64,000 bases of DNA from Bacteroidia bacterium (GTDB lineage: Bacteria; Bacteroidota; Bacteroidia; Flavobacteriales; Flavobacteriaceae). The position numbers and the translations under genes are program-made. Below are positions 43,749 through 51,960 of the stretch, piece after piece. Within the stretch, counting starts at the first letter, position 1. Each line of letters begins with the position of its first letter. The notes beneath the pieces are model-generated. The model saw only the letters and a list, made by a program, of their open reading frames with translations, ran no database searches and had not been told where the DNA came from. Location: the NCBI GenBank assembly GCA_030427735.1, contig JAUIBP010000001.1:434001-498000 (forward strand). Reading direction: 5' to 3'.

Positions 43749-44669
43749 TTAATTATAATACCCTTTTTCTGGTATTTTAATCTCGTATAATTTTCTGGAT
43801 TTATTATTTAAAAACGATTCGCGTAACCAAGGATTATGAATTTTTAAAACCTTATAATTAATACCAAAACCTTTAGCAAAATCGGCGAAATCGGTAACTG
43901 CAGTATCTACTTTTACAGTATATGTTGGGATATCACTGTACAAATCCTTCTCTCTAAAATTGAAACCATACTTTAAAGGATTGTTTAAAATTTCCTTTAA
44001 AGCCACAATTCTAAAAATATAACGTCCCGTTTCTTCCCCTAATAACAAATCGTAATAATCGGTAACTTTTTGGCGATCTAATTGTTTAGTTACTCCATAA
44101 TTACCTGCATTGTAAGCTGCAGCTGCAAGCGTCCACGAACCAAAATCTTGCTTAGATTTTTTTAAATACTCGCAAGCCACTTCGGTAGCTTTTTCTAAAT
44201 GATAACGTTCGTCTACATTATCGTTAACTTCCAATCCATATTCCTTTCCTGTAGTCGGCATAATTTGCCAAAACCCTTTGGCGCCTGCTGGCGAAACGGC
44301 ATTAGTTAAGCCGCTTTCTATAACTGCCAAATATTTAAAATCATCGGGAATGTTATGTTTTTTTAAAATAGGTTCTATAATAGGAAAATATTTATGGGCA
44401 CGTTTAAACAACAATAAGCCGTTAGACTGCCAATAGGTATTTACCAACAATTCCCTATCCATACGTTCGTAAATATCGGGATCGTTAAGAGGTAGTGCCT
44501 CGCCAGCAAAATCTAATTGCTCTGGCATTTGCAAGGCATAAACGTTATAGTCGTTAATTAATTTTTTTTCGAAATTTTCATTGGTTTGAGGGTCTTGAAC
44601 CGCATTGATGAATAATGCCGACAAACTTAATAATCCCACAAACATGAGTCCCTTTTGGATTGGCTTCAT
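43749..44669 (-). CDS. MltD-like lytic transglycosylase
   Basis: 306 aa with an N-terminal signal sequence (GLMFVGLLSLSALFINAVQ). The SLT domain (about 100-225) has the catalytic Glu in LAVIESGLTNAVSPAGAKGF, then WQIMPTTGKEYGL and AAAAYNAGNYGV. It cleaves peptidoglycan to 1,6-anhydro-muropeptides in the periplasm. A C-terminal LysM-like segment (about 250-306, YTVKVDTAVTDFADFAKGFG) has the shape of a LysM but is poorly conserved. It is followed downstream by a terminator shared with the nuclease gene. Confidence 0.88.
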   Translation of the reverse strand: MKPIQKGLMFVGLLSLSALFINAVQDPQTNENFEKKLINDYNVYALQMPEQLDFAGEALPLNDPDIYERMDRELLVNTYWQSNGLLLFKRAHKYFPIIEPILKKHNIPDDFKYLAVIESGLTNAVSPAGAKGFWQIMPTTGKEYGLEVNDNVDERYHLEKATEVACEYLKKSKQDFGSWTLAAAAYNAGNYGVTKQLDRQKVTDYYDLLLGEETGRYIFRIVALKEILNNPLKYGFNFREKDLYSDIPTYTVKVDTAVTDFADFAKGFGINYKVLKIHNPWLRESFLNNKSRKLYEIKIPEKGYYN

Positions 44670-44713
44670 AATTTAATAAGTTTTGCATAAAATTACTGAA
44701 AGTTCATCAATTT

Positions 44714-45388
44714 TCAGGCCACATTATGCCCTAAAATTATTTTAGGCAAGTTTTCGTTAAACCACTTATATTTATTAATAATCATAACATGTGTTCCGTT
44801 TTTAACCGTTATGCAATCGGTTATATATTGATAAGGAAACACAGCATCTTTATCGCCGTGAATATGAACAACTTTAGGTAAAACGGTCTCTCTATCCCAA
44901 CAAATAATCTGCTCTATGGCCCAGTCTAAATATACCTTATCACTAACCGACAAATATTTTTTATAAAGTTCTACGCGTTTGGTCGCCGTTTCTCCAAAAG
45001 CATATTTAGCTAAAAGCTCTACATTACCCAAAAGTTGCGTAGGAACCATTTTATAAGCCTTAGTTGCTTTAGCTAATTTCATACGTCGAGGAAGCTCATA
45101 TTTGGTTTTAACACTCGAAACCACAATAACCTGTTGAGTATTTACAAAAGCACTCATTTCCTGTACCAGAATTCCGCCAAACGACACGCCTAAAAGCACT
45201 ACATTATCTTCGGTAACGAAAGTGCACATCCGCTGTGCATACGCCTTAAGCGTTTCGTTAGGTTTTGGTAACTTCCATTCCAACAAATGCACCTTAAAAC
45301 GTTCTTTAGGCAGGTTAACATATTCGAATATTGAAGGGTTGGCAGCCATACCCGGCATAAAATACACATGTATTAAGTCTTGATTCAT
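44714..45388 (-). CDS. Alpha/beta hydrolase
   Basis: 224 aa, cytosolic. The nucleophile elbow is GVSFGG (Ser), the acid is likely in HGDKDAVFP, and the His in NGTHVMI. The start is VYFMPGMAANPSIFEYV with an oxyanion-type turn. The lid is short. The substrate is unknown. It is 44 bases upstream of the transglycosylase gene on the same strand, so co-transcription is possible. Confidence 0.8.
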   Translation of the reverse strand: MNQDLIHVYFMPGMAANPSIFEYVNLPKERFKVHLLEWKLPKPNETLKAYAQRMCTFVTEDNVVLLGVSFGGILVQEMSAFVNTQQVIVVSSVKTKYELPRRMKLAKATKAYKMVPTQLLGNVELLAKYAFGETATKRVELYKKYLSVSDKVYLDWAIEQIICWDRETVLPKVVHIHGDKDAVFPYQYITDCITVKNGTHVMIINKYKWFNENLPKIILGHNVA

Positions 45389-45433
45389 AAGCTATTAAAG
45401 TGTTAAACTCTTTAGTAATTGCATTTTTTTTTG

Positions 45434-45441
45434 TAAATTTG
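45434..45441 (+). promoter_or_regulatory. -7 box (TAAATTTG) before the GNAT-like gene
   Basis: TAAATTTG lies 59 bases before the ATG at 45501. A TTG is present upstream but only 12 bases away, too close for a -33 element. Confidence 0.4.
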
Positions 45442-45500
45442 CATCAGATTTTTCACGAAATAGTTACTCCTATTTTCCATCTCTACACTCGTTAAAAAAT

Positions 45501-45803
45501 ATGATCATGACAGAAACTGCAGAAGTAATAGACAACGATTTTTTACGCCAATTTGAATACAAAGTTAACGACGAAATTGCAAAAATTGAATATTCTTTAC
45601 AAGAACGTAAGATTTTTTTAACTAAGTTAATCGTTCCCGAAGTTTTAAATTCTGAAGATTTTAAAACGAATTTTCTAACTGCTGTCTTCGATATTGTTGA
45701 AGAACGCAATTTAAGCGTCGTTCCTACAAGTCCAGACATTGCTAAGTTTATTAGAAAAAACAGACAATACAAAAGTCTTTTGCCCATTGGAGTTAGAATT
45801 TAA
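45501..45803 (+). CDS. Small GNAT-like fold protein (YjdJ-type), acetyl-CoA loop missing
   Basis: 100 aa. The strand pattern FEYKVNDEIAKIEYSLQERK, IFLTKLIVPEVL and especially the end ERNLSVVPTSPDIAKFIRKN, YKSLL match the small YjdJ-type N-acetyltransferases (N-acetyltransferase_14), which end in KVVPxCxxVxxYxRxxPEYxxLL. In those the acetyl-CoA loop RGxGIA follows VPxxL. Here the corresponding stretch is NSEDFKTNFLTA, with no Gly-rich loop. It is either an inactive relative or a binding protein. A second ATG at 45507 is possible. A terminator follows. Confidence 0.65.
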   Translation: MIMTETAEVIDNDFLRQFEYKVNDEIAKIEYSLQERKIFLTKLIVPEVLNSEDFKTNFLTAVFDIVEERNLSVVPTSPDIAKFIRKNRQYKSLLPIGVRI

Positions 45804-45811
45804 ACACAATA

Positions 45812-45840
45812 TAAGCTACTTTTTAAGTAGCTTTTTTTTT
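45812..45840 (+). terminator. Terminator of the GNAT-like gene
   Basis: AGCTACTT (45814-45821) pairs with AAGTAGCT (45825-45832) with a 3-base loop, followed by T9. Confidence 0.85.
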
Positions 45841-46067
45841 GCCATACATTTTCCTAAAAACACCAAATCCTTCACCTTACATTTAAAAGCTTCACGCTGT
45901 ATCTTCTTAATATAAGATTCAATTTAGCCCATTTTCACCTACTCAGAAAGACTTGATTTATTAAAAACATGCATTTCATCGATAAAATGAAACTTTTTAG
46001 CGATTGTTTGAATTTTATTATTACATTTACTATGTCCCAAGTAATTAATAATTAAACACATACAATT

Positions 46068-46496
46068 ATGAAAACAATGAAACTAACCTACTTATTTATT
46101 TTTGCTATGTTTTTTATAACATCATGCTCTAGCGATGATGCAACTAGCGAAGAAGAAACTGCAACTGCCGAACCAACTTTAATTGGAGAATGGATTGGTG
46201 TTACTAGCACCTATAACGGAATAGACTTTGGAGATCCAGAGAAAAACATCATAGTTTTTTCTGAAGATAACACAGCCAAGTTTACGTATTTGGAATTTGG
46301 AGATAATGGTGAAGATGTAATTAGAGAAGCCAACTACGAGCAACTAGACAATGTATTGACTGTAGATTGGCAGGGGAATTTTAAAGACATGGAAACAATG
46401 ACTTTAACAGTAACTACCCTAACCAAAGACACTCTTGTTATTCAATACAATATTACTTTAGATGGCGTTATTACTGAAACCTACACGCGTTTATAA
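46068..46496 (+). CDS. Lipocalin-like lipoprotein
   Basis: 142 aa. Lipoprotein signal FAMFFITSC followed by SSDDATSEEE, an acidic stretch after the lipidated Cys of the kind reported to send lipoproteins to the outer surface in Bacteroidota. The mature part (LIGEWIGVTSTYNGIDFGDP, VFSEDNTAKFTY, YEQLDNVLTVDW) is all-beta and resembles lipocalin-like domains. The ligand is unknown. It is a lone gene; the 227 bases before it contain nothing else I can support. Confidence 0.75.
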   Translation: MKTMKLTYLFIFAMFFITSCSSDDATSEEETATAEPTLIGEWIGVTSTYNGIDFGDPEKNIIVFSEDNTAKFTYLEFGDNGEDVIREANYEQLDNVLTVDWQGNFKDMETMTLTVTTLTKDTLVIQYNITLDGVITETYTRL

Positions 46497-46515
46497 AAAC
46501 GCATGCATCTAAAAC

Positions 46516-46557
46516 AAAAAACGGCAACTTTAAAATTATTAAGTTGCCGTTTTTTTG
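46516..46557. terminator. Bidirectional terminator, lipocalin-like gene / mtaB
   Basis: ACGGCAACTT (46521-46530) pairs with AAGTTGCCGT (46541-46550), with A5 before and T7 after. Confidence 0.9.
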
Positions 46558-46567
46558 TTTATTTATT

Positions 46568-47902
46568 TTAAGCATAGCGCGCTTTATCTGCCATAAAATC
46601 GAATCTTACCAAACCGTCTTCATCAATTTTTGTTAGTGTAACATCATGCAAAGTGTTAACCAATTCTGGATTCCATGGCACTTTTACCTTTACGTAATTT
46701 TCGGTAAAACCGTGTATATAACCTTCTTTATTTTCACTTTCAAATAATACCGTTCGGGTGGTACCTAGTTGACTTTCGTAAAACGCACGACGCTTTTTAA
46801 CCGACAAGCCTCTTAGCATTTTACTGCGCTTAGATCGCACATGTTTAGGCACAACACCATCCATCTCTGCTGCTAAAGTATTATCGCGCTCGGAATAGGT
46901 AAACACATGCAAATAAGACACATCTAAATTGGCCAGAAAATTATAGGTTTCTAAAAATAACTCGTCTGTTTCACCAGGAAAACCTACAATAACATCAACA
47001 CCAATACAAGCGTGAGGCATCGTGTTTTTTATAGAATCTACGCGATCTACATATAATTCTTTCATATAACGACGACGCATGGCTTTTAAAATGGTATTAC
47101 TGCCGCTTTGCAACGGAATATGAAAATGCGGCACGAAAGTTCGGCTATCTGCAACAAATTCTATCGTTTCGTTTTTAAGCAGATTTGGTTCTATAGAAGA
47201 AATTCGTAAACGTTCTATTCCTTCAACCTCATCTAAAGCCTCCACCAATTCGTAAAACGTATGTTCGTGTTTTTTATTACCGAACTCGCCTTTACCATAA
47301 TCTCCGATATTTACTCCCGTAAGAACAATTTCTTTGATATTTTTTTGCGAGATTTCTTTAGCATTTTTAAGCACATTCTTTAAAGTATCGCTTCTAGAAA
47401 TGCCACGTGCTAACGGAATAGTACAGTAAGTACACTTGTAATCGCAACCATCCTGCACTTTTAAAAACGCACGTGTTCTATCCCCTATCGAGTAACTGCC
47501 TACATAAAAATCGGCTTCTTCTATTTCGCAAGCATGGACTTCACCAAAATCGTTTTTAGTTAAATCGTTTAAATAATCGGTTATTTTAAATTTTTCTGTT
47601 GCACCCAAAACCAAATCAACACCATCGACATCTGCTAATTCCTGTGGTTTTAATTGTGCATAACAGCCTACTGCTGCAACAAAAGCATTAGGATTTACTT
47701 TTTGGGCTTGTTTTACAATGGTCTTAAAACGTTTATCGGCATTATCGGTAACCGAACATGTGTTAATTACATAAATATCGGCAGGATCGGAAAAATCTAC
47801 GCGATCGAAGCCTTCATCCTTAAAACTTCTTGCTATGGTTGAAGTTTCGGAAAAGTTTAATTTACAGCCTAAAGTATAAAATGCTACTTTTTGTCGAGTC
47901 AT
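46568..47902 (-). CDS. mtaB: tRNA t6A37 methylthiotransferase MtaB
   Basis: 444 aa. This radical-SAM enzyme adds a methylthio group to t6A at tRNA position 37 (ms2t6A). The N-terminal UPF0004 domain holds the second cluster: VAFYTLGCKLNFSE, VINTCSVT, AAVGCYAQ. The radical-SAM cluster is in QDGCDYKCTYCTIPLARG. A C-terminal TRAM-like region (about 375-444) binds tRNA. It is MtaB (YqeV-type) rather than MiaB by its LGCKLN start. Translation from 47926 is unlikely because a TAAATTTG box covers 47924-47931; the ATG at 47902 (MTRQKVAFYTLGCK) is used. Confidence 0.93.
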   Translation of the reverse strand: MTRQKVAFYTLGCKLNFSETSTIARSFKDEGFDRVDFSDPADIYVINTCSVTDNADKRFKTIVKQAQKVNPNAFVAAVGCYAQLKPQELADVDGVDLVLGATEKFKITDYLNDLTKNDFGEVHACEIEEADFYVGSYSIGDRTRAFLKVQDGCDYKCTYCTIPLARGISRSDTLKNVLKNAKEISQKNIKEIVLTGVNIGDYGKGEFGNKKHEHTFYELVEALDEVEGIERLRISSIEPNLLKNETIEFVADSRTFVPHFHIPLQSGSNTILKAMRRRYMKELYVDRVDSIKNTMPHACIGVDVIVGFPGETDELFLETYNFLANLDVSYLHVFTYSERDNTLAAEMDGVVPKHVRSKRSKMLRGLSVKKRRAFYESQLGTTRTVLFESENKEGYIHGFTENYVKVKVPWNPELVNTLHDVTLTKIDEDGLVRFDFMADKARYA

Positions 47903-47923
47903 AATTTTTATTCTAAAACGCTG

Positions 47924-47931
47924 CAAATTTA
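47924..47931 (-). promoter_or_regulatory. -7 box (TAAATTTG) of mtaB
   Basis: TAAATTTG on the minus strand overlaps the longer in-frame start at 47926 and lies about 22 bases before the ATG at 47902. Confidence 0.5.
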
Positions 47932-48048
47932 CAAAAAACCAATGTGTTATTCGTTAAAAGGCTCTTAATACCTCGTTTTTCAACACATTTTAAACAGAAA
48001 CATTAAAATAATTTACACCTGTGTGAAGGTTTTAAAAACCATAACCTG

Positions 48049-48056
48049 TATTTTTG
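48049..48056 (+). promoter_or_regulatory. -7 box (TATTTTTG) of the solute-binding lipoprotein gene
   Basis: TATTTTTG lies 28 bases before the ATG at 48085. Confidence 0.45.
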
Positions 48057-48084
48057 AAACAACTTTACAATCAATTTCAATTTT

Positions 48085-49719
48085 ATGCATCATAATAAAC
48101 GGTTACTAAATAAAACGTTCTTCATACATTTTGTTTGTATCTTGGGTATTTTACTTTGTAACGGATGTAAATCGGAACCTAAAAAAGACAATAGCCATTT
48201 AGTATTCAGATATAACGAGCATAAAAACATAAGTTCTCTAGACCCTGCTTTTTCTAAAGATCTGGCCGATATTTCGGCCACAAACCAATTATTTAACGGT
48301 TTGGTACAAATGAACGACAGCATGCAGGTTTTACCCGCAATTGCTAAATCCTGGACCATTTCCGAAGACGGTTTGCATTACAGTTTTAACTTACGTAACG
48401 ATGTGTTTTTTCACAAACACAGGTTATTTAAAAACGATAGCACCAGACGTGTTGTAGCATCGGACTTTGAGTACAGTTTAAAGAGACTTTTAAATCCGAC
48501 TGTTGGGTCGCCAGGACGATGGGTTTTAAACAAAGTAGATGGTTTTAAAGCCATAAACGACAGCACATTTAACATAACGCTTAAACAAGCTTTCCCTGCA
48601 TTTTTAGGCTTACTTACCATGAAATATTGTTCGGTTGTCCCGAGAGAAATAGTAAGTTTTTACGGAAGCGATTTTAGAAATCACCCCATTGGCACTGGCC
48701 CCTTTTATTGCAAGCGCTGGGAAGAAAATATTAAACTGGTTTTCAGAAAAAATAAGCATTATTTTGAAAAAGATGCAACAGGAACATCCTTACCGTATTT
48801 AGAAGCTATAGCCATTACCTTTTTGCCAGATAAACAAAGTGAATTTTTACAATTTGCACAGGGTAATATCGATTTTATATCAGGATTAGATGCTTCGTAT
48901 AAAGATGATATTTTAACAGCCAAAGGCGAATTAAGAGCAAAATACACTTCTAGTGTAAACATGCTACGCGCGCCGTTTTTAAACACCGAATATTTATCAT
49001 TCTATATGGATTCTGAGATTCCCGAAATTCAATCAGAAAAAATTAGAAAGGCCCTTAATTACGGTTTCGACAGAAAAAAAATGATGACCTATCTTCGTAA
49101 TGGCATCGGTATTCCCGCACGAGGCGGTTTTATTCCTAAAGGACTTCCTGGATACAACCCAAATATTGGTTACACGTATCAGCCTGAAAAAGCAAAAGCT
49201 TTAATCGCCGAATTTATATCCGAAACCGGCATACAAACCCCAGAAATAACCATAACCACGACAAGTAATTATTTAAGTTTTTGCGAATACATACAACGCG
49301 AAATTCAAAAAACAGGAATAGTAGCAAACATTAATGTGATACCTGCCTCTGCTTTAAAAGATGCCAAAGCCAACGGAAAACTAGATATGTTTAGAGCCAG
49401 TTGGGTAGCTGACTATCCTGATGCGGAAAACTACTTATCGTTATTTTACAGTAAAAATTTTGCACCTAATGGCCCAAATTACTCACATTTTAAAAACAAT
49501 CTATTCGACCAATGGTACGAACAAGCATTTACTACTAACCATTTAGAAACAAGAACTAAATTGTATACAAAAATGGATTCGCTTGTACTCAATCACGCAC
49601 CGATAGTACCTTTATTTTACGACGAAGTTGTACGATTTACAGGAAAAAATGTTTCGGGATTAGGCATTAACCCTACCAATTTATTAGAATTAAAACATGT
49701 TAAAAAACAAAGAGAATAA
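48085..49719 (+). CDS. Family 5 extracellular solute-binding lipoprotein
   Basis: 544 aa. The lipoprotein signal is HFVCILGILLCNGC followed by KSEPKKD. The SBP_bac_5 domain (DppA/OppA type) reads SSLDPAFSKDLADISATNQL (signature near the N-terminus), LPAIAKSWTISEDGLHYSF, VVASDFEYSLKRLLNP, IGTGPFYCKRW and SEKIRKALNYGFDRKKMM. Such proteins bind peptides or nickel for an ABC importer. No permease or ATPase gene is adjacent, so the transporter must lie elsewhere, or the protein is a stand-alone binding protein. Confidence 0.88.
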   Translation: MHHNKRLLNKTFFIHFVCILGILLCNGCKSEPKKDNSHLVFRYNEHKNISSLDPAFSKDLADISATNQLFNGLVQMNDSMQVLPAIAKSWTISEDGLHYSFNLRNDVFFHKHRLFKNDSTRRVVASDFEYSLKRLLNPTVGSPGRWVLNKVDGFKAINDSTFNITLKQAFPAFLGLLTMKYCSVVPREIVSFYGSDFRNHPIGTGPFYCKRWEENIKLVFRKNKHYFEKDATGTSLPYLEAIAITFLPDKQSEFLQFAQGNIDFISGLDASYKDDILTAKGELRAKYTSSVNMLRAPFLNTEYLSFYMDSEIPEIQSEKIRKALNYGFDRKKMMTYLRNGIGIPARGGFIPKGLPGYNPNIGYTYQPEKAKALIAEFISETGIQTPEITITTTSNYLSFCEYIQREIQKTGIVANINVIPASALKDAKANGKLDMFRASWVADYPDAENYLSLFYSKNFAPNGPNYSHFKNNLFDQWYEQAFTTNHLETRTKLYTKMDSLVLNHAPIVPLFYDEVVRFTGKNVSGLGINPTNLLELKHVKKQRE

Positions 49720-49729
49720 GACCAAGTAT

Positions 49730-50905
49730 TTAATCGCGTCTGTATTTTTTTGTTTCCTCAAACACATGCTCTAAAATTGCTTTGTCAACATCGGTAAGTT
49801 CTATTTGTCGGCGCTTCATCACCACTTCGGCCACCTGAAATGCCTTTTTAGTTAAGTAAGTTGTAAAACCGCTACTCCCCCCCCAACTGAAACTAGGCAC
49901 AAAATTTCTAGGATAACCTGTACCAAAAATATTGGCATTTACACCAACAACAGTACCAGTATTAAACATAGTATTAATTCCGCATTTACTATGATCGCCC
50001 ATCATTAACCCGCAAAATTGCAGGCCTGTTTTGGCAAAATTTTCGGTTTCGTAACTCCACAACCTAACCTCGGCATAATTATTTTTCAGATTAGAATTGT
50101 TAGTATCTGCTCCTAAATTACACCATTCGCCAAGTACCGAATTGCCCAAATACCCTTCGTGACCTTTATTTGAATTAGCAAACATTACCGAATTATTAAC
50201 CTCGCCACCAACTTTACAATACGGCCCAATAGTTGTAGGACCATAAATTTTAGCTCCCATTTTAACCACCGCTTGGTCGCATAAAGCAAATGGCCCGCGA
50301 ATTAAACTGCCTTCCATTATTAAGGTATCTTTACCTATATATACAGGACCATTAGATGCATTTATAGTTACAAAATGAAGTTCTGCTCCTTCTTCTATAA
50401 AAATATTATCGGCAGCTATGGTATTTACCGTTTCTGGTATGGGTTGCGATGTTCTGCCGTTGGTAAGCAAATCGAAATCTTCCTGAATGGCCTGACCATT
50501 TTTAGAAAAAATATCCCAAGTATGTTCAATTTTCAAAACCGAGTCGTTAAAATCGATGGCTTCATAAGCATCAAAATCAATATCCTCTTGATGCGATTGT
50601 GCGTAAAACGCAATCACATCTTCATCTTTAAATATAGCCTGATTAACTTTTAAGCCTTGTATTACATCTACTAATTTTTCATTAGGCAAAAAAGCAGCAT
50701 TAATCATTATATTCTCCTCCAACTCTACCATAGGGTACTTATCGGCCAAGTAATCTTCTGTTACGGTTGTGGTCGTATAACCCAGATAGTGCTCCCATTT
50801 TTCGCGAATGGTTAAAATACCCACACGAATATCGGCAACAGGTCGTGTAAAAGTAAACGGCAAAAGACTGTTACGAGACGGCCCATCGAAAAGAATATAA
50901 TTCAT
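49730..50905 (-). CDS. GlmU-like sugar nucleotidyltransferase family protein
   Basis: 391 aa. The C-terminal 220 residues form a left-handed beta helix of hexapeptide repeats (NGPVYIGKDTLIMEGSLIRG, GAKIYGPTTIGPYCKVGGEV, GVNANIFG). The N-terminal half is the NTP_transf_4 type of Bacteroidota (NYILFDGPSRNSLLPFTFTR, RPVADIRVGILTIREKWE) and lacks the usual GxGTRxxPxxPK loop of GlmU. Whether it makes a sugar nucleotide is therefore uncertain; it may be an acyl- or acetyltransferase or an assembly protein. It is downstream of rpmE2 on the same strand with a terminator between them. Confidence 0.78.
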   Translation of the reverse strand: MNYILFDGPSRNSLLPFTFTRPVADIRVGILTIREKWEHYLGYTTTTVTEDYLADKYPMVELEENIMINAAFLPNEKLVDVIQGLKVNQAIFKDEDVIAFYAQSHQEDIDFDAYEAIDFNDSVLKIEHTWDIFSKNGQAIQEDFDLLTNGRTSQPIPETVNTIAADNIFIEEGAELHFVTINASNGPVYIGKDTLIMEGSLIRGPFALCDQAVVKMGAKIYGPTTIGPYCKVGGEVNNSVMFANSNKGHEGYLGNSVLGEWCNLGADTNNSNLKNNYAEVRLWSYETENFAKTGLQFCGLMMGDHSKCGINTMFNTGTVVGVNANIFGTGYPRNFVPSFSWGGSSGFTTYLTKKAFQVAEVVMKRRQIELTDVDKAILEHVFEETKKYRRD

Positions 50906-50927
50906 GGTTCAATTTTTTAGTAAAAAT

Positions 50928-50958
50928 AAAAAAGCCTTTCAATAGATGAAAGGCTTTC
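50928..50958 (-). terminator. Terminator of rpmE2
   Basis: On the minus strand AAAGCCTTTC (50957-50948) pairs with GAAAGGCTTT (50940-50931), followed by T-rich DNA. Confidence 0.8.
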
Positions 50959-50979
50959 TTAAAATATATTGTTACTAAA

Positions 50980-51231
50980 TTATTTTTTGAATTTAGCGTA
51001 TTTGTTTTTGAATTTATCGATACGACCAGCAGTATCTATTAACTTAGATTTACCAGTGTAAAATGGGTGTGATGTTCTTGAAATTTCCATTTTTATTAAA
51101 GGATACTCAACACCATCTACTTCTAAAGTTTCATTTGTATTTGCAGTAGATTTTGTTAAAAATACATCGTCGTTAGACATGTCTTTAAATGCTACTACTC
51201 TATAATTTTCTGGATGTATATCTTTTTTCAT
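50980..51231 (-). CDS. rpmE2: 50S ribosomal protein L31, type B
   Basis: 83-84 aa (start ATG at 51231, or 51234 for one extra Met). [20 protein letters not shown] and [20 protein letters not shown] are typical, with [19 protein letters not shown] at the end. There is no zinc-binding CxxC, which defines the zinc-free type B form that replaces type A when zinc is short. Whether it is the only L31 of this organism cannot be seen from the window. A promoter TTG-N19-TAAATTTG lies upstream. Confidence 0.96.
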   Translation of the reverse strand: MKKDIHPENYRVVAFKDMSNDDVFLTKSTANTNETLEVDGVEYPLIKMEISRTSHPFYTGKSKLIDTAGRIDKFKNKYAKFKK

Positions 51232-51268
51232 CACTAATGCGTTTTAATCTTATCGAATTTTGAGACTG

Positions 51269-51298
51269 CAAATTTAGGCATTTTTTATTACTACACAA
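51269..51298 (-). promoter_or_regulatory. Promoter of rpmE2 (TTG-N19-TAAATTTG)
   Basis: On the minus strand TTG (51298-51296), 19 bases, TAAATTTG (51276-51269), about 35 bases before the start codon. Confidence 0.65.
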
Positions 51299-51344
51299 TA
51301 TTTTTTTATAAATTTTATTACACCCAGTTTTTGTAACGTTTTGT

Positions 51345-51352
51345 TATATTTG
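51345..51352 (+). promoter_or_regulatory. -7 box (TATATTTG) of the DUF4199 gene
   Basis: TATATTTG lies 38 bases before the ATG at 51391 and may drive the DUF4199-glycosyltransferase pair. Confidence 0.5.
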
Positions 51353-51390
51353 TTTACTAACTGTTTTAAAATGTAAAACTAACCAAAATT

Positions 51391-51921
51391 ATGGAACACA
51401 CTTCTAAACCTATAAGTGCCAATTACGGTATTTATCTTGCCCTGTTTTTATCTGCAATTACAATTTTAGCTTATGTAATTAACCTAGAATGGCTTACCAG
51501 CGTTTGGGTAGGCGTAGGACTTTTTGTGGTAATTATTGCCTTTGGTATTTTTGCTGCTGCGAAAACCAAAAGTGCCCAAAACGGTTTTATTAGTTTTAAA
51601 GAAGCCTTTACATCTTATTTTAAAACCATTGCCATAGGTGTTTTAATTAGCTCTGCAGTTAGTATTGTACTTTTTAATTTTATAGATCCCGAAGCTGCCG
51701 AATTTTTAAAACAGCAAGTGATTGAAAAATCGACTCAGATGATGGAAAATTTTGGAGCCCCTCAAGAAGCCATCGATCAAGCTGTTGCCGATATGCAGGA
51801 ACAAAATCAATTCGAAACCGTAAATCAATTAAAATCTTTGGCGTTCCAATTGGTCTTTTACGCTGTTATAGGATTGATAGTTGCATTGATATTGAAAAAA
51901 ACAGACCCAGATGCTAATTAA
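51391..51921 (+). CDS. DUF4199 membrane protein
   Basis: 176 aa with four hydrophobic helices (about residues 10-30, 34-54, 78-98, 148-170) and a conserved NGFISFKEAFTSYFKTIAIG, as in DUF4199 proteins of Bacteroidota. Residues about 110-140 form a soluble, Gln-rich helical loop (MMENFGAPQEAIDQAVADM). The function is unknown. It is 39 bases upstream of a family 2 glycosyltransferase. In flavobacteria the two are often found together (my recollection), which would suggest a role in polyprenyl-linked glycan work. Confidence 0.85.
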   Translation: MEHTSKPISANYGIYLALFLSAITILAYVINLEWLTSVWVGVGLFVVIIAFGIFAAAKTKSAQNGFISFKEAFTSYFKTIAIGVLISSAVSIVLFNFIDPEAAEFLKQQVIEKSTQMMENFGAPQEAIDQAVADMQEQNQFETVNQLKSLAFQLVFYAVIGLIVALILKKTDPDAN

Positions 51922-51960
51922 TTATAGTATTTTTGAAGTTTTAAAAGCTAAATTTCATAA

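Noticed and set aside
45969-46055. 28-codon open frame before the lipocalin-like gene
   Set aside because: Too short, with no ribosome-binding or codon pattern to support it, and no relative that I recognise.
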